Origin: Chrysomallon squamiferum
Lineage: Eukaryota > Mollusca > Gastropoda > Neomphalida > Peltospiridae
Assembly (NCBI GenBank): GCA_012295275.1
Contig: CM022665.1
Span: forward strand, 1,836,167 to 1,900,166
Direction of reading: 5' to 3'
DNA length: 64,000 bases
Shown: one piece after another, positions 52,406 through 63,130 of the stretch
Layout of the letters: every line of letters starts with the position of its first letter
Position numbering within the stretch: position 1 is the first letter of the stretch
Notes under the pieces: generated by a model
Seen by the model: the letters and a program-made list of their open reading frames with translations, nothing else
The model's database searches: none
Told to the model about the DNA's origin: nothing
Translations under genes and position numbers: made by a program

Positions 52406-53407
52406 TTTTTTTAAAATATTATCTGCAATGAAATTATAAATCACTGTTTTAGGGTATTGTTTTTTTATGCTTTTTTGCACTTGTGTCTGTATGATTATCA
52501 ATATTTTGACAGTAAACTATTTTATATTAAATGACACTGGTTGTTTTTAAATAATGATCCAGCATGCAGAAATGATTCTTTTTTTCTTCTTCTAGTTTTT
52601 TTTTTTTTTTTTTTTTTAAATTTATTTATTTATTTATTATCATTATCATTTTTATTTACATCATTTTGTAAATATTTAAGAGGGATACACTTGACGAGCG
52701 CCGTATATATTTGCCAATTGATGTAGGTTTATTTTGTTTTTGTTTTAAAGAAACAACTACGGTGATTAAACTATATTAAATTATATATATATTTTTTAAT
52801 TATCTATGATGAATAACGACTTCTCAGTATTGTTTCATATATAATGATCAAGTTTGAAAAATGAAACCACAAAAACCACGTACCACAATCTCTACTACAA
52901 GAATTATAGAACAAACTCGGAATAGCTTATCGCTTACATTTGATCCTAGAACTCCCTCTGCTGACTTAAAAACAAAACTGTGTGGAAATTTTGAGCCAAG
53001 CAAGAATCAATTCTCATTTGTGCTTTTATCTGGGTTAAATTTCGGGTCAAAGATTCCCATATGCCAACACTTTTTGTACGTATATGCAAAATTATTTTGG
53101 AAATTACTTTTTTTTTTTTTTTTTTTTTTTATTTTTATTTTTCTTTATATTTTTTAACTGTTCATAATTCTGAACCCCACCTATTTCGCAACCCTGACAC
53201 TATTCTGTTAAGATGTCACTTTTATCAATGGCGATATTCGGCCAGTGTTTTGATGTTTATAACGACGCAAGAACCTTGGAGACTCAAGTTTTTGTGTTTG
53301 GCTTAAATTGCTTGTAATAAGCACATTCGATCAGTCCTGTTTTTATTCCTTACGACTGTTGTCAACAACACAAATACCCTGCAATCCCAGCAGTCAGTGT
53401 GTCCACG

Positions 53408-53833
53408 ATGTCTTGCGGGGGAGACAATTCAGTAGAACTATCAAGTAAGTAATTAACTGATAAACGTTTTCCGATATGTCAGGAAGCAGAGCACTGTAAC
53501 ATTGTGTCAATATTTCTGATTTTTGTTTGTTATAACAAATTGATCATTAATATGTTTATCACTCTTTGTCATAAAGTAAAAACACAGGGCCGTTGGTATA
53601 ATTAAATAGATTAATGAATGTTTAATGAAAAGATGTAGGCTATTTGCTGAATATGGTTGAACTGAAATGGTTAACCATGATGCGAAAAAAAGAACTAACA
53701 TTAATATTGCACTTTTTTAATTTAATTTTTTTAAAATGTATATATATATATACACACACACACAAACACATAGACACACATACACACGCACACACACATA
53801 TATATATACACACGCGATCTTAAACATTTTCGT

Positions 53834-53873
<40 letters not shown>

Positions 53874-54003
53874 ACATGCCTAAATGAAAGGACTGAAGAA
53901 GCAGCCAAAAATCAAAGGCATTAATCATGAGTATTTTTTCTTCTATTTGATTATTATTATTATTTTATTATTATTTCTTCTTTTTCTTCTTCTTCTTCTT
54001 CTT

Positions 54004-54034
<31 letters not shown>

Positions 54035-57000
54035 TTATTATTATTATTGTTATTACTATTACTATTACTATTACATCATGTAACTGAATTGTAATACAGG
54101 GTAAACGAAAAAAAAGAAAAAGAAAAGACAAACTTTGTTATTCATTCAACAGTTTTATAAAGTATTATAAAAATATCCCACATCACTTGGAAAAACCAAA
54201 ACAAACAAATGTAGCAGTTTGGCATTTGGGAAGAAATAAAAATAAATAAATGAAATATTATGCAGTTTTTAATTATACACACATATGTATATACTTTTTT
54301 TAATACCTTTTTAGCAAATGCTGCAAGATGCAAGTATGGTTACATGAGGAAATTTAATAGTAAGTATATATCATATTATAATAATTCACTATTTTAATTT
54401 ATGATTTTTTCTTCTCTCTCTCTCTCTTTTGCTGTAATTTTATTGAAACTAAGCATTCTGGGATTACCATTGGCACTGTCAAATAATCAGTATTATTAAT
54501 CCTGACAGTAACTATTATTAAAATAAATGTACAGATTGTTTTTGTTTTTTGGTCACAGCATCATATATGTTTAAAGCTTTTCAGTTTAATTCGTGTGTGT
54601 TATACATTTCATAGAATAACGTGATGAGAAACATCAAGTACGCATTAATGATGAAACTACATCACAAAGACGCTTTGACCCTATATCTCTCCATTACAAA
54701 ATAACAGAACAGAGATTGAATTGCGAAATATCAAAATATAATAACAACACATTTCGAGCAGGACACGTATTTACTGAAACGGTATTTTTATCTCAGTAAC
54801 TGAAATTAGACCATTCAGCAATTATAAGTATTACAATGAAAAATACGTACATTGAAAATGAGTATTTTGCTACGTCACATTCAATAGAGTTTATATTCCA
54901 CTAGGCAACGTCACGTCGGCTGTTATTGAATAGAATCAATATTGACTTTGACGTCACTGATATAGGTTTAGTTATACATATATTAATAAAACAGCTTAAT
55001 GGACAATAATGGCTTTCACTTGTGACCTAATGCACTTTCTGTTTGAAGTAAGGCGTACGTGTATTCTACGTATTTGAATGTGTGGTTTATATAGACTAAC
55101 ACAAACAACAAAAAGAAAGACGAAAGAAAATAAAATAAGAAAGAAAAGAAAAGAAAAGAGTATAAAAAAAAAAAAAGAAGAACTTCAACAACATATTAGA
55201 ATGAATACATGTATTAGTATGCGTGTGTCTTTTATATACGCTAGATTTGTGAAAATACAGAGACATATGCGACTGAACTCTGTAATTATTGGCTAAGAGT
55301 GCGAATGATCAACGTAAGTGGCTTCCTGTTATGCAGAGAATTTTGTCTCTCGTAATTTTCTCAGACAACATAACCTAGCTTATAACAGTTAACACACATC
55401 AAATGTGCTGTCGCATATATGAACACATGCTATGGATCTCTACTATTTACTTAATATTTCAGTATATGACTTCACAAGATCGTTATATCTTTGAAGAAAA
55501 TACTACATTTAATTACTTTAGAGCCTCAGTAAAAAGAGTAACGTTATCCTGTTAACAAATATTAATATGAACATACATCTTAAAATTAATACATTAAAAA
55601 AAGAGGAAAATTTGAAGAGAACAAACAACTATGTAATAAATATATGAATAAATAAAAAAAGAAAGAAAAACGTTTCACTTCTTGATTGTTTCAGAGGGTA
55701 CGTTTTCCAAGAGCTGGGAATTAGAACTATTTGTTTTGTTTCAAGACAGCACATTGGCATGGTATAAGAATGAAAGCAGTTTTCAGCCAAAAGGATATGT
55801 TTTTCTTCAGGTAAAGAATTGTGACTTAATTTCTTTCTATTTATTTATTTATTTATTTATTTATTACTGGTGAAATATTTACAGTTTATATTTTAGTGGA
55901 TATATATATATAACATGATTTGGTTAAATTTGATGTTATTTTATGTAAAATGTTTGATTTGACAGGACGTCTGTCAGTTTCTTGCTGTTGGAATGGTCTG
56001 CAGGCAGGTTCCAAATCGGCCGGAACTACCACCAGATGGAACTCTTGACTGTTTAATAGGAATCCCCAAGAAAGCCAGCAAGAGCGCTGAAATGGTGTGG
56101 GCCCTGTGCTCCAGTCAAGAAGAATTAAAGTAAACTTTTATTATCACTGAATTATTCCTTTATTGTACATTTTACTTCAGAATATAAATCTCATTAGCAG
56201 ATATGGTGTTTCGTGCTGGGGTGTTGTTAAACATTAATTCATTCAGAATATAAATAGAATGACCCAGAGGTTAAAGACCCTGAAAGTAAATTTACATTTA
56301 AGCACAAAACATTTATTAAGGAAAGATCATCGACTGCTTAGAACACAACCCTAATGTACATGTGCACACACACATACAAATATATAAACATGATTTTATT
56401 GTCGAAGTGTCCATTATTTGCTAAACTGTGAAGTACGAGTAAAGCACACTCATATTTTTTACAAATTAAAATTTTAAGTATTTTACGCTGTAAGACTTGT
56501 TCCTTCCATACTTGACTAACTTTAATTAATAATGTACCTTTTTTTTCTCTTATTTATTTTTTTATTATTTTTTTTTTTGCGTTAAATAAGAGTGTTTTTG
56601 GCACAATGTTTATTGTTTAACTATCGTAAATAGGTTTTATTATTACTATTATTGACAATTCTGCATGGCTGAATTTGAAAAGATCTCATTTGGAGTACTG
56701 TACTTTTGACCAAAATAGCTTAACGCTTCATGTATTTGGTTAGTTTACAGTTACAATATGACCTGCTTCTGTTGTTTCCAGGGGAAATTTAAAGAAAAAA
56801 AAATAATTAAAAAAATGCTTTCAGTTAATCTTTGTCACAAACACTGAGATGACACAAGTTATAAACCTTTACATATGTGACAAAAATTAAAAAAAAAAAA
56901 AAAAAAAAACCCATAAATTTCCAAAACCACATCGCAAGCCCATTCCTATTTAATCAGGATATAGTTATAATGAACGAGTCTAGTTTCCAAATATACAGGT

Positions 57001-58106
57001 CACCGAATTCAAACCCTCAGTATTTGTCTTTCACATTGTTAATGTATAGTTGAGCGAGTCGGTCACTGGCTTCTGTATGAGATTAACTCTTCTTTAAAAG
57101 GTTGCAAAATCAAACATTGTAGAAGTTGCAAAATCGAAAATTAACAGAATATCGTTACACGTTAAAAGAATACCAACTATCTTTAACGTGTCCTTGACAG
57201 CCATGCTTTAACGTACGCTAATAAACTTCCTCAGTCTTGCAAATCAACGATTATTACTGAAGTAGCTCTCGGCCTTTTTTTCTTTTGATACTGAACTCTG
57301 GAATAAAATCATTTTAATTACTTTTGGAATTCCTTAAGGGTGAAGTGGTCTGAAATAATATTATCGATTAGGACAAATAAAGGAACATGCAAATTAAAAA
57401 AAACGTAACACACGCAAGTACATTAATTAAAATAAATGAATAAAAGAATAAATATTTAATTTATTTGGTCCGGCCCATTCTGCTCAGGTAACATGATTGC
57501 TTTATATCGATCGATAAGATTTGTAAATAACATTGCAGTGTACTTGATATAAACTGCTTTTAAAAACGTAGACTATGATTATGCAGTACCCAGTATACAT
57601 TCAAAACCAGCAATCTAAAGAGGGTAGTGTAATTCATCATTATCATTAAGATTAATATTATTTTGTTGTTGTTATGAAGGAAATGATTAGATTAATTAGA
57701 AAAGAGTTTTTGTTTATTACATCTTACAATTAATACAAATACACACACACACACGAACACACACAACCACACACACACACAACGTACCGATATTGTATGT
57801 ATGTATGTATGTATACACACAAACACACACTAGTATTTTTTGCTATTTGTAGAGAATGGATGCAAGCCATGTCGGCAGTAGTAAGTATTTTATATTATCT
57901 GCATTCCTTTTCTTTTTTCAATTTTACAAATAGTGTATAAAATAAATACATCATCATGTTAACGAATTTAAGTATAATATTTAGTGCTAGGTTTGTAAGT
58001 ATGACTGTCTCAGGGGGTGGTTGGTTTGTGACCACTGATCTATAATTTGAACTTGGAAAAGATTGGCAAATACCCAAAGCACCCCTTTTCCTGGGTTATT
58101 CATAAT

Positions 58107-58140
<34 letters not shown>

Positions 58141-59480
58141 ATTATGAATAACCCAGTAAAAGGGTTATAAATATGTATATATATATATATAAAAAAAATT
58201 TTAAAAACAGTAACAGAAAAAGTAGGAGATTGGGCCAGTTGGGAATCTGTATTATTATGATTATGTTACTGAAATGTCATTTTTATTGTACCTTTTTTTT
58301 TTTAGATTCAGCAGCCACCTCAACAACAGCAACAGTTGCCACCGCAGCCTTCAAATAGCGCAGTGCCACAGCAACAACAGATACCTCAGTCTACAGTAGC
58401 TGCTGCTCGGTACCCACAAGGTGAAAAATACTTGACTGACAGATAACTAATTATCAGTGCAAGGGGCGAGGGGTACTTTAAGAGAAAGAGAGAATGTTAG
58501 AAAGGCTGTAAATATCTTGTTTTTACGTTTCATAATCCCAGTTAATCGAGCATTTTCTGTTTTCTGACAACAGGCAAGCCACACAAACCACAGAAGGTTC
58601 GCTACTCAGGAAATCAGAGAGATAATTCATCTCACACCGTCATCATTAAAGAGAGACGTCGTTCGAGTGGCAGCAGTGGCGACTTTGCAGCTGGTAGGTA
58701 TCAATGACGAGACTGTATTTATATTCTGATGTTACTTTGATGAAATAATTACCATGTTACTTAACAATTCTAATGCGATAAGACGTAATAATAGTGCTTC
58801 TCGTTTGACCAAATGCTGGAGATGACTCGGCATAATAGTGATTCACTTTATTATTTTAATCTATCTGTCTGTTGTACATACGCATATAAATTTGTTTTGC
58901 AGGCCTCCTCCTTGGCACCGCTTTGAGTGGAGGTCACATAGGTCCACACTTCGGTTTTGGTCGTGGATGGGGCGGTGACTATTTTGATCACAGATGGGAC
59001 CACCATCATGGTTATTACGACAATGGACCTGATGTTCACATAGAAAATAATTACTATTCAAACACCACAAATATTGAAAACACGAACATTAATGAAACTA
59101 ATGTTGAAAATAATATTGATAGTGAAATTGCTGATGAGCAAGTAAATGACGAAGAAGCTATTGAAGGTGACGTAGCTGAAGAGGGTGAGCCAACAGAGGC
59201 AGGCGAACCACCTGAGGAAGAATGCGAGCCTCCTGAGGAAGAATGCGAGCCTCCTGAAGAAGAATGCGAGCCTCCTGAAGAGGAATGCGAACCACCCGAA
59301 GAGGAATGCGAACCTCCCGAAGAGGAATGCGAGCCTCCCGAAGAAGAATGCGAGCCTCCTGAAGAGGAATGCGAGCCTCCTGAAGAAGAATGCGAGCCTC
59401 CCGAGGAAGAATGCGAACCACCTGAAGAGGAATGCGAACCACCTGAAGAGGAATGCGAGCCACCTGAAGAGGAATGCTAA
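53408..59480 (+). CDS. PH-domain protein, PLEKHB/evectin-like architecture, copy 2 with EPPEEEC repeat tail
   Basis: Exons: 53408-53444, 54315-54359, 55695-55810, 55966-56129, 57853-57880, 58306-58420, 58574-58693, 58903-59480 (TAA); 400 residues. The first five exon lengths (37, 45, 116, 164, 28 nt) and all phases match copy 1, so the two are a tandem duplication. The PH domain keeps GYMRKFN, ELFVLFQDSTLAWYKNE and EWMQAMSAV. A Gln/Pro linker follows, then TVIIKERRR, which is closer than copy 1 to the evectin VIIRER motif, then FAAGLLLGTAL. After a Gly/His-rich stretch comes the shared Asn module (HIENNYY, IENTNINETNVENN). An acidic region leads to 13 copies of EPPEEEC. Poly(A) signal AATAAA at 59694-59699, about 214 nt after the stop. 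Function unknown beyond probable membrane lipid binding. Confidence 0.82.
53741..53878. repeat. Compound TA/CA microsatellite
   Basis: (TA)n, (CA)n with variants, (TA)n, then (CA)n in intron 1 of PH-protein copy 2. Confidence 0.9.
53981..54075. repeat. (TTC)n then (TTA)n and ATTACT repeats
   Basis: About 17 TTC units pass into TTA units and then TATTAC hexamers, in intron 1 of PH-protein copy 2. Confidence 0.92.
54949..54956. promoter_or_regulatory. CRE-type site TGACGTCA in intron 2 of PH-protein copy 2
   Basis: A perfect palindromic CRE consensus, 50 bp after a related CGTCACGTCG stretch, in a relatively CpG-rich part of the intron. Occurrence by chance is possible. Confidence 0.25.
58083..58164. 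repeat. Inverted repeat with 28-nt arms around (TA)n
   Basis: Arms 58083-58110 and 58137-58164 are reverse complements with one mismatch. The (TA)n centre is itself self-complementary, so the whole 82 nt can fold. It lies in the intron between exons 5 and 6 of PH-protein copy 2. Confidence 0.92.
59205..59477 (+). repeat. Coding 21-nt tandem repeat, 13 units of EPPEEEC
   Basis: Exactly 273 nt, or 13 x 21, ending at the stop codon. Units differ almost only at synonymous sites (GAA/GAG, CCA/CCC/CCT), so the amino-acid motif is preserved while the DNA drifts. The result is a highly acidic tail with a Cys every seventh residue. Confidence 0.97.
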
Positions 59481-59693
59481 AAATGACTACAGAAGTGGGA
59501 AACGTTTTAAACAAACAATGCGACTTTCCTATGGAAAAGACGAAACATTTTATGACCTGTTATTTTAGAGAAAACGCTTCTGCAGTCGCATCCAAACAAC
59601 CGAATATTTCCTTGTCAAACCAATTTCTAAATGCTAAATCTGTGATATTTATATAATGTTGAATTTTTTTATTGTTATTATTTTTTAAACAGT

Positions 59694-59699
59694 AATAAA
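59694..59699 (+). terminator. Poly(A) signal of PH-protein copy 2
   Basis: AATAAA about 214 nt downstream of the TAA. Confidence 0.55.
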
Positions 59700-60180
59700 A
59701 AGTCAAACGTAACATATGATCTTCTATCAGTATTATAACGATTACCTCAGCATTCAAATATTATCATCTTTCTTTGTTCAATGCATTAATCGTTCAAAAT
59801 TATCAAAATATAAAGTTGAGAAGTAAAACGTAATAGTAGTAATAATAATGATTATGATGACGGTGATTATGATGATATTGATGATGTTGATCTTTCTTTT
59901 TATTTATTTACTTGTTTTTATTTTTATTATTTTATTTTATTTTATTTTATTTATTTTTTTTGCGCTTCAGTTAAATCCAGATAGTGTTTTCTAAAATGAC
60001 ATCGATACTTACCATAGCACTGAACGATTTCATTCAGTGACATAATTTTCAAATGTGTTTTATTTCTCACCTGTTTTGAAAGTTGTAAATATTTTTTATT
60101 TGCTTTGTGTTTATTAAAACATTAATCAAATATGTATCTGTTATTAATAAACATTTTAATGAATATTTATAATAATAAAT

Positions 60181-60183
<3 letters not shown>

Positions 60184-60252
<69 letters not shown>
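60184..60252. repeat. (GA)n microsatellite
   Basis: About 34 GA units. Confidence 0.97.
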
Positions 60253-60253
<1 letters not shown>

Positions 60254-61517
60254 CAGGAAAATAAAATAAATCAACACTGAATAAAGAAAAAATGTGATTG
60301 GTTTTAGCGCTGGTGACTGAATAATTGGTTTATTATGTTGACAAACCAAAAATAGTGTGTTCTCTCTGGCAACGAAATAATCTACGAAAAACTATATTAG
60401 ATACATAACAGACTCTAATTAAATAATGTATTGACATCTCTTTATTCAATATGTATTTCTTTTTCTTTTTTTAATTACTTTTTTATCTTGTTTCTTTTCC
60501 TTTTCTATTTCCTTTTTTTTATATTTTTTTTTTCTCTCTCTCTCTTTCTTTCTTTTTAAAAAATAATTATTACTTATTTTTATTACTTTTAGCCCGTGAA
60601 CACGGCAGCTCTGAGTTCTGTTAACAATGAGAGACATCAATAAAAACCATTCACGACAGCTGACATTCATACTTACAGCGTCATCTTGCTGACGATGTTT
60701 ATTCTCACTGAATCGGTTTATTGAACGTACATCGATTTATTCTGTAACTAACAACGCTGAAATATTTATTTAGTCTTTTTATCATGGGGTTTTTTTTGGG
60801 GGGGGGTGAGAAAACTCGCTGATTTACCATTAAGATTTTATATTTATATTTTTTTTTAACTCCAAGTTATAAAAACCTAAAATAAATAAACTATTGTTTT
60901 ATGCTGAGCTATTTAAATAATATGGCTCAGAACTTAAAAATAAGATTCTGAAAAAAAGAAAAAAAAGAAAAAAAAAAGGAACCGTTTGAATTCAGATTTT
61001 GAAAACACACACATCCCTGCAATTTGTTACTGTGTGTATGTACATTCATAAGGAATGTGTTTGCATCTGTATATATATGTGCATGGTTACGTACATGCCA
61101 GTGAGTGTGTTGTGTGTTACAGCTTTAAATAACGTCCGAATATAGATTTAACCCAGATCAAAAGGTTCGGTCAAGGACAGTTAACGATCTGGACAGTATG
61201 AATTGCCAAACCTGAAAAATAATCCTATTATTTTGAAGTAGATCAATATTCGTTAAAAGTATTCAGTGGTGCTACCCCTATTATAAAAAGCAAACTTAAG
61301 GACAATTCAGAGCTAAATATGTTTAGTAATTATTTTAACAGCAGGCACTATGACGTAGATCTACAATTACCTAAGTGTATTCTACGCCGCAGCGAATATC
61401 TGTTTGGATTTTCCTTTGACAACGTACGTTACCAGTGTTGTATAAACACTTTTAATAGTATCCATGTAAATAAAACAGGTATTCACTTTACCGGGACTAA
61501 AAATATATGTATGTACT

Positions 61518-61578
<61 letters not shown>

Positions 61579-61916
61579 AATTACTGACAAATTGTATGTG
61601 TATATGTATGTTCGTTTGTATGTGTGTATGTGATAATGGTTTATGAAATATATAAGAACTTTCCACGTTTAGATATTTGTGCCAACATCAAACCATATAA
61701 TTCCATTCCCAAAAATCTAAGGGCTGGGGGAGTTCATAATTAAGTAAATACATTACATATCAGAGACATGTCCCACTCTAAGAATTTCGGGTAAGAGTGT
61801 GTAGACCTGCGTAGGCTTATCATTTTAATTTATTTACTGATTATTAATCATGTTGTGAAAAATTTAGGCTGGGGTCATGTGGAAAGATTTCTAGAAGTCG
61901 TGACTTTTTATTATGA

Positions 61917-61960
<44 letters not shown>

Positions 61961-62014
61961 GTAATAATAGTAATAATAATAATAATAATAATAACAACAA
62001 TAATAATAATAATA
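61917..62014. repeat. (AAT)n microsatellite
   Basis: About 30 AAT units with a few AGT and AAC variants. Confidence 0.95.
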
Positions 62015-62317
62015 ATTTGTATTTATTTATTTATTTATTTATTTATTTGTATTGTTATTACTGTTATCAGAAACGGAAAAATACTGGTGTAAATAAAATA
62101 TTTATTATTATTATTATTTTTTAAATCATTTTATTTAATAAATATTTCAGACAAAACTCATTATTTTTCTGTCTACTGTTATTCTGGAGAACATATAGCT
62201 TAGTGGTTAGATTGTAGCGCAGAAAGGTTGTTAATATTATTATAAGAACAGTTAAGTAGAAATAAATATAAATAACGTTAAAAAATAAATAAAAAAATAG
62301 AAAAATAATAATAAAAA

Positions 62318-62413
62318 CTGGACAGCGTCCGTGGTTCTGTGGGATCGAACCCACTTCAGTTCAAATGCTTGGTATGCTTTAACGAAGTAACCACTGGACA
62401 ATAGCCAGTCCTG
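62318..62413 (-). mobile_element. tRNA-derived SINE-like segment (array copy 1)
   Basis: On the minus strand an A-box-like TGTCCAGTGGTTA (62400-62388) is followed by a B-box GGTTCGATCCC (62351-62341), the pol III internal promoter order. The T-arm is degenerate and no full cloverleaf forms, so this is a SINE relic, not a tRNA gene. Confidence 0.6.
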
Positions 62414-63030
62414 ATTATAGCCTCGTATTTAACGTATTAGTGTATATTGTTAATTGTTTCATGTACAGGTGTCAGTTTTGACCAGTAGTAGCTGTAAGTC
62501 AGAGTAGCACAGACGTACTCGTTTGTAGGTGGGCGTGGGGTGGGGGGTTGCGGTTTGTAAAGTATTTGACCACAGTTTGTAGATCTAGCTTCTTCTTAAT
62601 TCGCAACTAGTGTGCTATCTCAATTCTAATAAAATAACAATGGTCTAATCATGTCAGTTGTATTTTACATATGAGCAACAATACAATAACACTTTTTTTT
62701 TAATTTTAATTTTTTTTTAAATTTTTTTTTTAAACATTCTATTTAATAAATATTTCAGACAAAACTCATTATTTTTCTGTCTACTGTGATTCTGGAGAAC
62801 ATATAGCTTAGTGGTTAGATTGTAGCGCAGAAAGGTGCCGTTATTTTCCGTTCCAGCAAAATACCTTTCTGTTGTAAGTGTGAACAATGAGCGTCATCTC
62901 TCATTATTACGTATGCAAAATCTGACACGTGACGTTGTTAATATTATTCTAAGAAAAATTAAGTAGTAATAAATATAAATAGTTCAAATTAAGAAAGAAA
63001 GGAGAAAAAAAAAAAATAATAATAATAAAA

Positions 63031-63130
63031 ACTGGACAGCGTCTGTGGTTCTGTGGGATCGAACCCACTTCAGTTCAAATGCTTGGTATGCTTTTTCTAA
63101 CGAAGTAACCACTGGACAATAGCCAGTCCT
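63031..63130 (-). mobile_element. tRNA-derived SINE-like segment (array copy 2)
   Basis: Same A-box (63117-63105) and B-box (63064-63054) on the minus strand, with a few extra bases (TTTTCTAACG region) between the boxes compared with copy 1. Confidence 0.6.

Larger units (their letters stand above)
48536..53407. other. Intergenic region between the tandem PH-domain genes
   Basis: 3' UTR of copy 1 and then AT-rich DNA with no recognised exon. It includes a near-perfect 70-nt-arm inverted repeat (51502-51667), an (AT)n of about 63 nt (52340-52402), a poly-T (about 52600-52617) and a T-rich stretch (53109-53130). The last ~150 bases before 53408 are less AT-biased and probably hold the promoter and 5' UTR of copy 2. 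Confidence 0.65.
59481..62127. other. Region downstream of PH-protein copy 2, no gene recognised
   Basis: 3' UTR to about 59.7 kb, then AT-rich DNA with (GA)n (60184-60252), a T/C-rich tract (60450-60560), a poly-T/poly-G junction (60788-60807), (TG)n (about 61520-61566), (AAT)n (about 61917-62014) and (ATTT)n (about 62022-62046). Open frames here are short and low-complexity. Confidence 0.7.

Noticed and set aside
52861-53157. 98-codon open frame upstream of PH-protein copy 2
   Set aside because: Starts with ATG but ends in a poly-T run; no homology or splice link; likely promoter or 5' flank.
59158-59514. Open frames on the minus strand and in another plus frame across the heptad repeat
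   Set aside because: A 21-nt repeat keeps several frames open; only the EPPEEEC frame joins the upstream exons in phase and ends at a normal stop.
61319-61633. 104-codon open frame
   Set aside because: Second half is TG microsatellite; first half shows no recognisable domain or splice partner.
62341-62400. Minus-strand tRNA gene
   Set aside because: A- and B-boxes are present, but the T-arm pairs only with a 6-nt loop and no acceptor or anticodon stem could be built; repeated within an array, so SINE-derived.
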